DNA of 64,000 bases from Thaumasiovibrio subtropicus (GTDB lineage Bacteria; Pseudomonadota; Gammaproteobacteria; Enterobacterales; Vibrionaceae), in the NCBI RefSeq assembly GCF_019703835.1, contig NZ_AP023055.1, positions 1,798,001-1,862,000 of the forward strand. Reading direction: 5' to 3'. The notes below the pieces were generated by a model. The model was given only the letters and a program-made list of their open reading frames with translations. It made no database searches and was not told the DNA's origin. The translations under genes were made by a program, and so were the position numbers. Shown here in pieces: positions 17,778 through 26,490 of this stretch. The first letter of the stretch is position 1. Every line of letters begins with the position of its first letter.

Positions 17778-18140
17778 TTATGACTTGCACAACACGATAC
17801 GTTGCGCGCTACTCGTACTTTTCAACGCAGTGCTTTGTCGGGCAAACACTGCGTGTTTATCTGCCATCCAAGCCTGTAGTGCTCTGTGGTCAGTGATATA
17901 GTGCCCTAAACCATTGTCACTAAAATCAAAACCTCGCTGACACAACTGTGTCGCTTCTTGCTCGAAATAGTTGATAATATTTGTGGGCTCAGCCTTGTCT
18001 CCGGGGAACACCGCCATGACGACGTAAGCTTGCTCTCGCTCAATCGCTTGACTAAAGATCCCAATTTCATCTTGATAAGCCGATTTTGACGCACACGCGG
18101 TTAAACACAACGCGAATACCATTAATACACATCGCTTCAC
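17778..18140 (-). CDS. Small predicted lipoprotein, 120 aa
   Basis: Residues 1-16 form a lipoprotein signal with lipobox LTAC (MKRCVLMVFALCLTACASK), so the mature protein should be lipid-anchored at Cys16. The remainder (about 105 residues) contains EREQAYVVMAVFPGD and a Cys pair but no domain I recognise. It lies 13 bp downstream of the nitrilase gene on the same strand and is probably co-transcribed with it. Function unknown. Confidence 0.75.
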   Translation of the reverse strand: MKRCVLMVFALCLTACASKSAYQDEIGIFSQAIEREQAYVVMAVFPGDKAEPTNIINYFEQEATQLCQRGFDFSDNGLGHYITDHRALQAWMADKHAVFARQSTALKSTSSAQRIVLCKS

Positions 18141-18153
18141 GAAGACGTCCTTT

Positions 18154-18876
18154 TTACAACAACGTTGAAAACAACATTAATTCTGCTTTATCACTCGACC
18201 CGCAACGGCCCCTCTGACCCTTAGCATCCCAGACAGCTGACTGGCCCGCGCAGTCCATACCACCAGACACGCCGACAAAGTTTGACAACAAAACCGGGGC
18301 ATCAAGTTGGCGTGCGATGCTCGAAAAAATCTCACTATCAGCAGCATATCCGCTGTGAGTAATCAGCGCGCTAATCAGATAGAGATCAACTTGCTGCGCT
18401 TTGGCATCGAGGTGATGCTGCGCAGAAGTAAAATCAGCACACACCGCCAGAGCGATCTTTAGCCCTTTCAGCGTCAGAAAATAGTTTTCATCACCCTGCG
18501 AGAAATAAACTTCTTCGCCTGGATGCAAGTATTGTTTTTTGTAGATATCGACTTTACCACAGGGGTAACAAATCACTGCGCCTATAAAGGGTTTCGATTG
18601 CAAAGGACGAATCGGCGCGCCAGCAATAACAACAAGTTGGTGTTGTTTTGACAACGCAGACAGTGCTTCTATTTCAGAAGACGCACTGTCGATAGCCAGT
18701 GAGCCGGCAAGGGAGGGTTCATAACCCGTGACCGAGAGTTCAGGGAAAACAATAATATCGGCATTTTTATCAGCGGCGACATCACACCAGTGCGCATGAT
18801 GTTTAAGGTTAGCATTGACATCGCCTTTGCTCGGCTCGAACTGCGCCAATGCGACAGTGAGTGTTTGATTTTCCAT
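18154..18876 (-). CDS. Carbon-nitrogen hydrolase (nitrilase superfamily)
   Basis: A 240-residue soluble enzyme of the nitrilase superfamily with the complete Glu-Lys-Cys triad. Glu is in VFPELSVTGYEP (about residue 46), Lys in KKQYLHPGEEVYF (about 115) and Cys in ALAVCADFTS (about 147). The start sequence LTVALAQFEPSKGDVNANL is typical. Family members hydrolyse amides or carbamoyl groups. The substrate cannot be told. The downstream small lipoprotein is probably in the same transcript. Confidence 0.88.
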   Translation of the reverse strand: MENQTLTVALAQFEPSKGDVNANLKHHAHWCDVAADKNADIIVFPELSVTGYEPSLAGSLAIDSASSEIEALSALSKQHQLVVIAGAPIRPLQSKPFIGAVICYPCGKVDIYKKQYLHPGEEVYFSQGDENYFLTLKGLKIALAVCADFTSAQHHLDAKAQQVDLYLISALITHSGYAADSEIFSSIARQLDAPVLLSNFVGVSGGMDCAGQSAVWDAKGQRGRCGSSDKAELMLFSTLL

Positions 18877-19038
18877 GGGCTTCCTTGTTCACTTCTCTAC
18901 TACGAACTCAGAGTATGATAAACGAAATCAAGCCGTGGCTCACTGACGTATCACAGACTTTTCACAGCATTCTGCGATCCCTAAAGCAAGACTAAGTCTG
19001 ATTATCGCTAGCTCGTCTTATATAATACCCCTCTAGGA

Positions 19039-19140
19039 ATAGACTCAAGTCACCTCAAGATGCTTGAGTATATAAATAGCCGCAAAAATGACGAGCCTAA
19101 AAGTTCTCGATAAACAAACACCTTAAGGTTGATGAATATA
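19039..19140. repeat. Short, decayed copy of the inverted-repeat element
   Basis: ATAGACTCAAGTCACCTCAA at the left, GACGAGCCTAAAAGTTCTCG inside and a damaged right end (CACCTTAAGGTTGATGAATATA) correspond to the family with most of the middle deleted. It ends one base before the ATG of the membrane ORF at 19142, so it supplies that ORF's upstream region. Confidence 0.6.
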
Positions 19141-19141
19141 G

Positions 19142-19729
19142 ATGCAGGTAGCAAGACTGACGCTAAAAAAGGTAAGTATAATTTCAGTATTAATTACGAT
19201 GCTATTGGCCTTAATATCAATTTATAGTCCCAATGAAAAATCGATCCAGTCATTAAACCTATTATTTTTTATCGCTTTAAGTGTTAGCACGACAATTAAC
19301 ATCCTTTATTACCGAACAACAAAGTCAAAGCGCTTTCTTATATTAATCACACTTTTGTCATCTATTTTCTTATACCCAATTTTCAGTAGCCTTTACGGTG
19401 TTTATCTCATCCAAACATTAACAGCAATGTCGTCAACGGCCCGGTGTGAAGCCATCATAGAAAGCGCACAGCAATCAACATCCATACCCCCAGAGGCCAA
19501 ACATAAAGTCACCTATAGCTGCGCGTCTTCTATCTATCTTTACTCCGGCAGGCGCGTTAGCTATACAGATAAACTCGGCCATGTTCGCGACTACTCTCCC
19601 AGCATAGAAGAAACCGCCGCACAACAAACTCATCAAGATACCTTGAAGAGGCTGACTGATATACTCAAACCACCTCAAGATGCTTGTTCAGCGAGAGTTT
19701 CTAGGCTTGTCAACAAGACACTGTTTTGA
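19142..19729 (+). CDS. Small membrane protein whose C-terminus is encoded by the repeat element
   Basis: The 195-residue frame starts with three hydrophobic helices (about residues 10-30, 36-55 and 62-90: FLILITLLSSIFLYPIFSSLYG), followed by a hydrophilic domain with a few Cys and Tyr. From codon 174 on, the frame runs through the full inverted-repeat element at 19660. The final residues (ILKPPQDACSARVSRLVNKTLF) and the stop are therefore element-encoded. The same peptide in slightly different form ends an ORF over the element at 4551. The native C-terminus is probably lost. No good ribosome binding site is present because a decayed element lies immediately upstream. It may be a gene remnant. 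Confidence 0.5.
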   Translation: MQVARLTLKKVSIISVLITMLLALISIYSPNEKSIQSLNLLFFIALSVSTTINILYYRTTKSKRFLILITLLSSIFLYPIFSSLYGVYLIQTLTAMSSTARCEAIIESAQQSTSIPPEAKHKVTYSCASSIYLYSGRRVSYTDKLGHVRDYSPSIEETAAQQTHQDTLKRLTDILKPPQDACSARVSRLVNKTLF

Positions 19730-19923
19730 AGATCTAGTGGACTAAATCAAAAAACAGTAACGACGGTGGCGAGCCTAGAAAACTCGCCCTTCGGGAAGCA
19801 ACTAGCGCCCCGATTTCTGCGTTAAAGGTGCTTGAAAGGGAAAGCCATTCCTTCACACCTTTGCCTTGAACTCGACGCGCTAGGCCGCTTCTGAATCCTG
19901 CATCTTGAGGTGGTTTGAGTATA
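19660..19923. repeat. Full-length MITE-like inverted-repeat element (264 bp)
   Basis: Same family as 4343-4620, in the opposite orientation, with terminal repeats TATACTCAAACCACCTCAAG and its reverse complement. The interior runs through CTTGTTCAGCGAGAGTTTCT, AAAACTCGCCCTTCGGGAAG and GACGCGCTAGGCCGCTTCTG. The left part is read as the last 23 codons of the membrane ORF. Confidence 0.85.
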
Positions 19924-20242
19924 TTATTAATACATTATTGATACAAACTGCTATCATCTCACTACTCTTTTTTTCCTCGATTTTGATAGGCATGAAGCTA
20001 AAGACAAAAATCCAACGTTAAAGAAAACACAGCTTCATACTTTAATGATTCATATTTAACAGGCATGAAACCACTAATATCATTTCCACTGCAAATAGGC
20101 CCCTTTACCCGTAGATCATTTTATATTCACATTGTGCCCACATCTAAATCACTATAAAAACAGTCCAAACAATTCACTATTTATAATTGCTATCACACCT
20201 CGACATGGTAATTTCCCTACTCATTTAATTTGAGTAGTAAAA
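19924..20242. other. AT-rich gap upstream of the large lipoprotein gene
   Basis: About 320 bp with no supported ORF or recognised repeat. It contains the promoter region of the following gene; no specific sites were identified. Confidence 0.5.
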
Positions 20243-22639
20243 ATGAAAAACATTAAATTATTCACGCTGGCTATGCTTTTATCTGGTTGTAATAGCGGTG
20301 GCGGTTCGGCACCTGAGCAGCCACCAGAACCACCGCCTGAATTACCGCCTGTGGTTATCCCGCCACCTGAGGCAGATAACTGCATTGACATCGAAGAGAA
20401 AGGCTCTCTCTGTCTGCCAACAGGAATAACTGCCGCCTCTGGCTCACGTGTCGGTATCGAGGTCGAATCGTTTTTGGACGAGGGATTAAGTCTACATTGG
20501 CACCTCAACAGTGATGTTGAAGATGTGCGATTGCCGATTATCCAATATTCAGGCACTCACGCCTCATTTGTCAGTCCGGCTATTTCGTCAGATAGCCTTA
20601 AGATAGATGCTGTTGTCTCCGTAATGGATAACGAGACGCTGGTTCAAGCGCTACCCATTCCAGTCAGTATCACCTCGTCGGGAGAGTTACCCTATTTAAG
20701 CGGCCCAAATATTGCCACCCAACTGGAAGAAGGGTTAGTGTATGTGGAATGGCTGCCTGCTACCTTTGATGGCCAAGTACTGGATACTGTCACCTATTCA
20801 CTCCATGTTGCCAAGCAATCATCACCTTGGGTACTCGAAGGGGTCTATCAAACGCACGACCTCTCTTATGCGTTTCCTGCAGATGCCGATACCGACTATG
20901 TCCTTTTTCTCACCGCTCAAATGGAGGATGGAACTGAAGTCGCTTCTGCGGAACTGGAATACCAAACTTCTCACACCGCGCCAACACTCTTAGCTATCAC
21001 GGAAAAAAGTGCTGTCGGTCGCTTAGACGATCTCCCTGAGCCGCAAGAAGCCTTAGGTGAGCTGGTCGCGTTTGGTGACGAGCTCTATGTCGTCCGTGAA
21101 AATGAGGATCACCCAGACACGCTATACTACGCCCCCGCCATGCTCAGTGAGATCTTCTCAGAAGAAAACCCACTGGTGATTTCAACCACGACTGAATGGT
21201 TACCAGAAGACGCTGAGGCTGCTTTGAGAGCCTATTCAGCGTCACCTAACTTCTATCAGAATGGTGAAGGTTTGCTGTCGTTGGCATTTCCTGACGAGTA
21301 TCCCAATCTCAACATGTGTGTTGATGAAAAATCGGGCGCATTTGAAATCAGCTTGTGTATCAAAAACCAACTATCTACATTGCGATGTGACATGAGCAAT
21401 AATTTGGGTGGCGGCTCGATGATGAAAAACACCTGTAGCCACAATTTCTCTGCAGAACTTTCAGCAAAATTCGCCGCCAAAGCTGAACTGCCTCTCTATT
21501 TCGAGCGCATTGGTCATTGGGGCTATAATCTCGGTAACGCGCCGGGTGTGGTCGGTCGCACCATTAAGCGCTTTTTCAAAGACAGTGCTGCATTGGAATT
21601 CAAAGCAAGACCCGGCTTCAAACTCTATTTTGATCCAAGGATGGAGATCAGCCTCACCGCTACACAACAGGCCGTCGCGCAGGTATCCACTGAAGTGAAG
21701 GTGGTACGTTCCAAGTTTCTGACGCCTATTGCTTACCCTTCCAGCTCTGTCAACTTCTTCATTGAAGAGCCGCTCAAAATTGAGGTTACAGGAGTGAGTC
21801 CAACGGGGCTTATATTGCCTTCTTTCCCAATTGAGATTCATACGGGTTTTACTGCGGGCGTATTCCCGGAAATTAACCTGTTTGGCTTAAAAGGAGAAGG
21901 CACCGCTGGCTACAATACCGATGTTCACCGCAAATCTGTCGGGTTAAGAATCAAAGATCGAGAAGTACTGGGAAGCATTGATACCGCGGTTGGCGGCAAG
22001 GTCACGGGGGCATTGCTGACTGAGCTCAAACTCAACAGCCAAAAAAATACCCATATCTCTGGCGGAACTTGGGCAAAATTTGGCTTTGAGTATAAACGTC
22101 CTTTCTTTCCCGTGACGTTTTACGAACTTCCCTCCCGCTTACCTGTTGATGAATCGCTGAAGTTTCTATGTCATGCGCAAAACAAACATGCCCCGCAGTT
22201 TGTCGGTGACATTGAGATTGAGTACCCGCAAAATATCCCAGAGTACGGGAACCTCTATCTGGGCAACAAATATAGCTCGGCACTGAGTGAGATTGCCCAG
22301 TGGACTTTCGTCGATAATGTGACTGTGGTCGACTCCCAACTGATCACCAATGCGCCTGAGTATCCTTCGTATGCAACACATTCAGGTTCCTCACTCAGTC
22401 ATGCGCTCTATTTAGACAACGAGTTCATGCCTGTTGAAGAGCACATGCAGTCTTACTTCACGATGGAGTACAACCCTGAAAGCTTCTTTAGTCGCTTATA
22501 CCGCTTTAATCATGTATCAGAGCGTGTGGGCATGCGTAAAAGTGAGCCCTTTTCACCAGTCTGCCACTCTGACTACAATGAAAAGCACATTGAAACTCAC
22601 CGCTTTAACTGGGATTTAAAAGACTACGCTTGGTACTAG
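20243..22639 (+). CDS. Large predicted surface/periplasmic lipoprotein, 798 aa
   Basis: The signal ends in the lipobox LSGCNSGGGS (Cys about residue 16). A Pro/Glu-rich spacer (residues 24-45) follows and then about 750 residues of mainly beta-type sequence. A fibronectin-III-like segment is suggested around residues 155-250 (VYVEWLPATFDGQVLDTVTYSLHV). The middle contains several Cys residues (NMCVDEKSG, LCIKNQ, LRCDMSNN, KNTCSHN) that could form disulphides after export. I do not recognise the C-terminal 400 residues. It is monocistronic with its own terminator. Likely envelope-associated; function unknown. Confidence 0.75.
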   Translation: MKNIKLFTLAMLLSGCNSGGGSAPEQPPEPPPELPPVVIPPPEADNCIDIEEKGSLCLPTGITAASGSRVGIEVESFLDEGLSLHWHLNSDVEDVRLPIIQYSGTHASFVSPAISSDSLKIDAVVSVMDNETLVQALPIPVSITSSGELPYLSGPNIATQLEEGLVYVEWLPATFDGQVLDTVTYSLHVAKQSSPWVLEGVYQTHDLSYAFPADADTDYVLFLTAQMEDGTEVASAELEYQTSHTAPTLLAITEKSAVGRLDDLPEPQEALGELVAFGDELYVVRENEDHPDTLYYAPAMLSEIFSEENPLVISTTTEWLPEDAEAALRAYSASPNFYQNGEGLLSLAFPDEYPNLNMCVDEKSGAFEISLCIKNQLSTLRCDMSNNLGGGSMMKNTCSHNFSAELSAKFAAKAELPLYFERIGHWGYNLGNAPGVVGRTIKRFFKDSAALEFKARPGFKLYFDPRMEISLTATQQAVAQVSTEVKVVRSKFLTPIAYPSSSVNFFIEEPLKIEVTGVSPTGLILPSFPIEIHTGFTAGVFPEINLFGLKGEGTAGYNTDVHRKSVGLRIKDREVLGSIDTAVGGKVTGALLTELKLNSQKNTHISGGTWAKFGFEYKRPFFPVTFYELPSRLPVDESLKFLCHAQNKHAPQFVGDIEIEYPQNIPEYGNLYLGNKYSSALSEIAQWTFVDNVTVVDSQLITNAPEYPSYATHSGSSLSHALYLDNEFMPVEEHMQSYFTMEYNPESFFSRLYRFNHVSERVGMRKSEPFSPVCHSDYNEKHIETHRFNWDLKDYAWY

Positions 22640-22659
22640 AGTCAGTCTCCAACAAGCAA

Positions 22660-22685
22660 AGTCGCCTCACCTGAGGCGGCTTTTA
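22660..22685 (+). terminator. Rho-independent terminator
   Basis: GTCGCCTCA-CC-TGAGGCGGCTTTTA forms a strong stem with a short T-run just after the large lipoprotein gene. Confidence 0.8.
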
Positions 22686-22785
22686 TCTCTCCTGACACCA
22701 CCTGTCAGCACGAAATGCCAACGTCCTCTTCTGCTACAACGCTTCTGTTATATACTCGGATCTTCCGCTCCTGAAAGGTCTCACT

Positions 22786-23334
22786 ATGTCAAAAACAACA
22801 CGAAATAGCGTCTACATTGCCGCCAGTTTAGATGGTTATATCGCCGACGAAAACGGTGGCGTCGACTGGCTCCACGCTTACCCTAACCCAGAACAATCCG
22901 ATATGGGCTTCAATGACTTTATGGGGCGTATCGACGCGCTATTGATGGGCAGAAATACCTTAGATATCGTTTTAAGCTTTGGAGGTGAGTGGCCATACAG
23001 CAAACCTGTCTTTGTGCTGAGCAACAGCCTCACCAAAGTGCCCGAAGACTATGAGGACAAAGTCATTCTCGTGAAAGGCAATATTAGCTCCGTCTTAACT
23101 TCACTCCATGAGCAAGGTCTAAAACGTATTTATGTTGATGGCGGCAATGTCATTCAACAATGCCTTGCAGAAGATCTCATTGATGAACTGGTGATCGCCA
23201 CGATTCCTGTGTTACTGGGAAAAGGTATCCCCTTATTTGGCGAACTCGCAAAGCCGCTTGCATTTGAACATCAACACACTACCAAACACATTGATGCCAT
23301 CGTGCAAAATACCTACCTGCGAGTGCGTGGCTAA
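22786..23334 (+). CDS. Dihydrofolate reductase-like (RibD C-terminal domain) protein
   Basis: A 182-residue protein of the RibD_C/bacterial DHFR-like family (YwjB/YyaP type). Visible are the N-terminal strand and loop SVYIAASLDGYIADENGGVDWL, the LMGRNTLDIVL helix and the nucleotide-binding RIYVDGGNVIQQCLAEDLIDELVI. It is expected to be an NAD(P)H-dependent reductase, though many members are uncharacterised and not true folate enzymes. The ATG at 22786 follows GAAAGG. Its last 110 codons occur again almost unchanged at 26004-26338, where the front half is missing. Confidence 0.85.
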   Translation: MSKTTRNSVYIAASLDGYIADENGGVDWLHAYPNPEQSDMGFNDFMGRIDALLMGRNTLDIVLSFGGEWPYSKPVFVLSNSLTKVPEDYEDKVILVKGNISSVLTSLHEQGLKRIYVDGGNVIQQCLAEDLIDELVIATIPVLLGKGIPLFGELAKPLAFEHQHTTKHIDAIVQNTYLRVRG

Positions 23335-23345
23335 CAACAACAAAG

Positions 23346-23559
23346 GCGAGCAGTGCTGTCACTACAACGGTATAAAGCATCAAAAGTGGTCATCTAAAAA
23401 GCGGGAAAAGCGACATTGGCTATCACAAAGTCATTATTTGAAATGGCAAAATCAATGAGGGTCGTTCTGAAAAAGTTCAAGGGGCACAGGCCAATGGTGC
23501 CAAAACCACCACGTTATGCCCCGGGGGAAAACCTCATCAACGAGCTAAGCAAGATCAAA
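23346..23559 (+). pseudogene. Broken PGRP-type amidase copy
   Basis: The sequence matches the intact amidase gene at 26491 from its tenth codons on (SAVTTTV, SIKSGHLK, KSDIGYHKV, NGKI.EGRSEKVQGA, then TLCPG). It has two in-frame stop codons (TAA after TTTV, TGA before NGKI), an internal loss of roughly 130 bp between GA(K) and the LCPG region, and an extra base after CPG. By eye the matching parts are about 83 percent identical. It follows the DHFR-like gene just as the intact amidase follows the truncated DHFR copy. Confidence 0.85.
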
Positions 23560-23560
23560 G

Positions 23561-24607
23561 TCATGCATTTTCATGATGGCACTCCCCTCCGTTGAGCAAG
23601 CCAATATAGGCCGAGGTCGATCTCCCTCGCACATCGACCGCATTGATTTGGTCTAACCCTTCAAGCAGATCAGAAACATCTGCTGCGGATGCGATCACGC
23701 TGGGGTTCCACTGCGCCTTTGCGCCAAACGGCTCTTCAATGTTTTCGCGCAACAGATCGAGACAAGATTGTGTTCGCACTTCGCCGCCCTCAGCAGCGCA
23801 AGCGACTTGGGGAAACACCAGCTGGCAGATGGGCAAGCGATGAACTTGCGCCCCATGAGGGATCACTTTTTTAAACCGCATTGGGTTGATCGCCACTTTT
23901 TCCTGACTATCTGCATACTGGTTAACATCAAACTCAAGTAAATTGGCTAATTCAGGCTGCCCTTGGAAGGTGCCGACACCCAAATGGGGATAATCGGGCC
24001 ACCCAGAGACCACCAGGTGCCCCTTATCCTTGGTCACAAATGCTTTATCACCGCTAACGAACTGAAAGCCATGGTTTAACACCAAGTCGAGGGCTAGCGT
24101 ACTTTTCCCGGCGCCCTTTTTACCGATGATCAAGGTCGCCTGCCCTGCTTTACTGACTACCGTAGAGTGTAAAATGAGCACCTGATCATTTTTTTGCTGC
24201 TTAAACACTGTGTCTCTAATCAGCTCTACAACATCCATAAATGCGTCATCGGACGTGCCACGGAAAATATCAACCTTATTGTCATAAAAAAGGAAAATCG
24301 CACCACTTTTTTTACTCTTTACTGCGTGGCAACCATTATGGGTAAATTGAAATGCAGGACGGGTAAAAAATGGCTTGGCACTTTTTCTGATAAAACAGGG
24401 TGTCCCTTTTTCGATCCAGGGAATAGCTCCCGGATAGCCGCCATCATAGAGATTAATGACAAAATCTGCGCTACCATTACTTTCCTGAATTGATTCAAAA
24501 TAGGGACTGAGAAACTGACCTATTTTATCAACAGCGCTAACAGACTCACTGTTAATGACCAAGTTAGTATCTAAATATTGATAGCATACTGTTTTTTCGA
24601 TATTCAT
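23561..24607 (-). CDS. HprK-like P-loop kinase (HPr kinase/SerK-type fold)
   Basis: A 348-residue soluble protein. After an N-terminal domain of about 145 residues comes a nucleotide-binding half that looks like the HPr kinase C-terminal domain: strand ILHSTVVSK, Walker A IIGKKGAGKSTLALDLV (about residue 160) and FQFVSGDKAFVTKDKG with the Asp expected after the P-loop strand. Such HprK-like proteins without HPr partners occur in natural-product and polysaccharide gene sets, where they phosphorylate small molecules or peptides. It follows the aldolase gene with a 2-bp gap, so the pair is co-transcribed. Substrate unknown. It lies inside the duplicated DHFR/amidase frame. Confidence 0.7.
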   Translation of the reverse strand: MNIEKTVCYQYLDTNLVINSESVSAVDKIGQFLSPYFESIQESNGSADFVINLYDGGYPGAIPWIEKGTPCFIRKSAKPFFTRPAFQFTHNGCHAVKSKKSGAIFLFYDNKVDIFRGTSDDAFMDVVELIRDTVFKQQKNDQVLILHSTVVSKAGQATLIIGKKGAGKSTLALDLVLNHGFQFVSGDKAFVTKDKGHLVVSGWPDYPHLGVGTFQGQPELANLLEFDVNQYADSQEKVAINPMRFKKVIPHGAQVHRLPICQLVFPQVACAAEGGEVRTQSCLDLLRENIEEPFGAKAQWNPSVIASAADVSDLLEGLDQINAVDVRGRSTSAYIGLLNGGECHHENA

Positions 24608-24609
24608 GA

Positions 24610-25494
24610 CTATTCCTTAGCATCAAAATAATGGCGATTCTCTAGGCCACAACGCAACTCCTTCTGCGCAATGACAATAGGCTCATCGATTATATTTTTA
24701 TAAAGGTAATCGATGGCAAAAAGCGCCTCTTTATTAGAATAGACACCTTTATTGCAACTTTCTAACCTCTGCCAGCGGTTAAGGGCAATGACTATCTGTT
24801 CAGTACTTAAATTACCCGCCCCTCGCGCTAACCCAGAAATAGAGCAGTCAATAAAGCTTGCGCCACACTTTATCGCTTCAAAGGCATTCACCAACGCACA
24901 ACCGAGATTGTTGTGACCATGAAAGCCGATGGCTATCTCGCTTATTTGCTGCAACGAAGTGATCAACTCCGCAACCTCATCCGGCCCCAGCGCACCATAC
25001 GAGTCAGCTATGTAAAAAACGTTTGCACCACAGGATTTTGCTTGTGCGGCAATGGCGACAACCTGCAACAGATCAACTTGGCTAACCGCCATCAGATTTA
25101 ATGAAACCATGATACCGCGTGCACTTAAATAACGCACAAGATCTAAGCCAATGGCGACATCTTTTTCATAGCAAGCGACGCGTACCATAGATATAGACGT
25201 ATCAGCCAAAAAATCTAAGGAATGAAAGTCCAAGTCAAGATCCGGCACCACCATGACCACATATTTAGAAAAAGAGAGTCTTGGTAAGTTTTTAATAAAA
25301 TCTGTGTCGGCATCAAATACTGGGCTCGCATTTTCAACCGAAATACTTCCCGAGCCACCGATATAGCCTACTTCAATATAATCAACGCCGGTACGATCAC
25401 TTAAAGTAATTATTTCTTCAATCTGCTTATTTGTGAACATCCAGTTATTATAATTACCGCCATCACGTAAAGTACAATCTAATAAATTTAGCAT
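24610..25494 (-). CDS. DRE-TIM metallolyase (HMGL-like aldolase)
   Basis: About 294 residues. The frame opens with LLDCTLRDGGNYNNW, the metal and substrate signature of DRE-TIM enzymes (the Arg-Asp pair). The metal ligands HxH appear in IGFHGHNNLGCALVNAFEAI. Relatives include 4-hydroxy-2-oxovalerate aldolase, HMG-CoA lyase and isopropylmalate synthase. The short length and lack of a regulatory domain fit an aldolase of the kind found in polysaccharide or natural-product clusters. The frame is open to 25560; the ATG at 25494 (MLNLLDC) is chosen by family alignment, with 25503 as alternative. The upstream AT-rich region suggests recent acquisition. Confidence 0.8.
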   Translation of the reverse strand: MLNLLDCTLRDGGNYNNWMFTNKQIEEIITLSDRTGVDYIEVGYIGGSGSISVENASPVFDADTDFIKNLPRLSFSKYVVMVVPDLDLDFHSLDFLADTSISMVRVACYEKDVAIGLDLVRYLSARGIMVSLNLMAVSQVDLLQVVAIAAQAKSCGANVFYIADSYGALGPDEVAELITSLQQISEIAIGFHGHNNLGCALVNAFEAIKCGASFIDCSISGLARGAGNLSTEQIVIALNRWQRLESCNKGVYSNKEALFAIDYLYKNIIDEPIVIAQKELRCGLENRHYFDAKE

Positions 25495-25897
25495 GAGATA
25501 CATCCGTATATAATCAGTACCTCTTATTATCGTAGAGATAAAATCTCCAAGGTCAACCAACAGTAATTAACAATTTTAACTTTACCGTGTAAAAAGTTCA
25601 ATCTATTATTATCCCCCTTTATTCAGGGAAAGGTAAAAACTCTTACATAAATTAGACTGAATATCTAAAATGCACACTCCCATGACAAAGTAATCCTTCC
25701 TCTCGGCATGAAAAAAGAACAATCTGTTGCCAATAAGCAGTTCTCTGACGGTATCATATTCATTCACTATGTTACCTTGCTATCAAAGCCTACAGAGAGA
25801 ATGAAAAGACGATTTTGGGTGGGTGGAGTAAGATCTCAGTTTTTACTGCTCATTCCATCAATAGTGGCCTATTCTTCCTGCATTCTCTAACAAAGAA
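25495..25897. other. AT-rich intergenic region at the right end of the two-gene insert
   Basis: About 400 bp with low GC, containing the promoter of the aldolase-kinase pair (minus strand). A 60-residue plus-strand ORF at 25708-25890 has no family features and is not accepted. Confidence 0.5.
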
Positions 25898-26338
25898 ATG
25901 ACAATATTAACGCCTAATCCAAGTGTATGGAGAACACCAGCAGTAAGAAAATCGGTTCATCCCCTTGAGTACGGGGTAGCTTGCCTAGAAAACTCACCCG
26001 AAGGAAAACCTATTTATGTGCTGAGCAACAGCCTCACCAAAGTGCCCGAAGGCTATGAGGACAAAGTCATTCTCGTGAAAGGGAATATTCAATCCGTCTT
26101 AACTTCACTCCATGAGCAAGGTCTAAAACGTATTTATGTTGATGGCGGCAATGTCATTCAACAATGCCTTGCAGAAGATCTCATTGATGAACTGGTGATC
26201 GCCACGATTCCAGTGTTACTGGGAAAAGGTATCCCCTTATTTGGCGAACTCGCAAAGCCGCTTGCATTTGAACATCAACACACTACCAAACACATTGATG
26301 CCATCGTGCAAAATACCTACCTGCGAGTGCGTGACTAA
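25898..26338 (+). pseudogene. 5'-truncated duplicate of the DHFR-like gene
   Basis: From about 26004 the frame encodes YVLSNSLTKVPE to the end, nearly identical to residues 71-182 of the complete gene at 22786. I count only about ten base differences over 330. The first 35 codons (25898-26003) are unrelated and include a piece resembling the interior of the inverted-repeat element. The missing half carries the substrate and cofactor loop (SLDGYIADENGG), so the product is unlikely to be active even though the frame is open. Confidence 0.8.
25976..26005. repeat. Fragment of inverted-repeat element at the duplication junction
   Basis: GTAGCTTGCCTAGAAAACTC followed by ACCCGAAGG resembles the element interior GAGCCTAGAAAACTCGCCCTTCGGG. 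It lies exactly where similarity to the complete DHFR-like gene begins. Short match, so chance similarity is possible. Confidence 0.45.
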
Positions 26339-26490
26339 CATCGACAAATGCGATCAGGTATTCATTTGTTTTGAATCAAATGAATACCTTGCTTAATGAT
26401 TCTTCTTTTACTCCCATTACACCTCTCTTTTATGTGCCTTCATACAAAGGCAGGCGTAATGTTCGAATAATTTAATTCGAGGATGAATCT

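Noticed and set aside
23561..24607. Genuine HPr kinase of the PTS regulation system
   Set aside because: The N-terminal half does not look like HprK, and no ptsH, rpoN or PTS genes are nearby; only the P-loop half is HprK-like.
25898..26338. Second functional DHFR-like gene
   Set aside because: The frame is open, but the first 70 residues with the cofactor and substrate loop are replaced by unrelated sequence.
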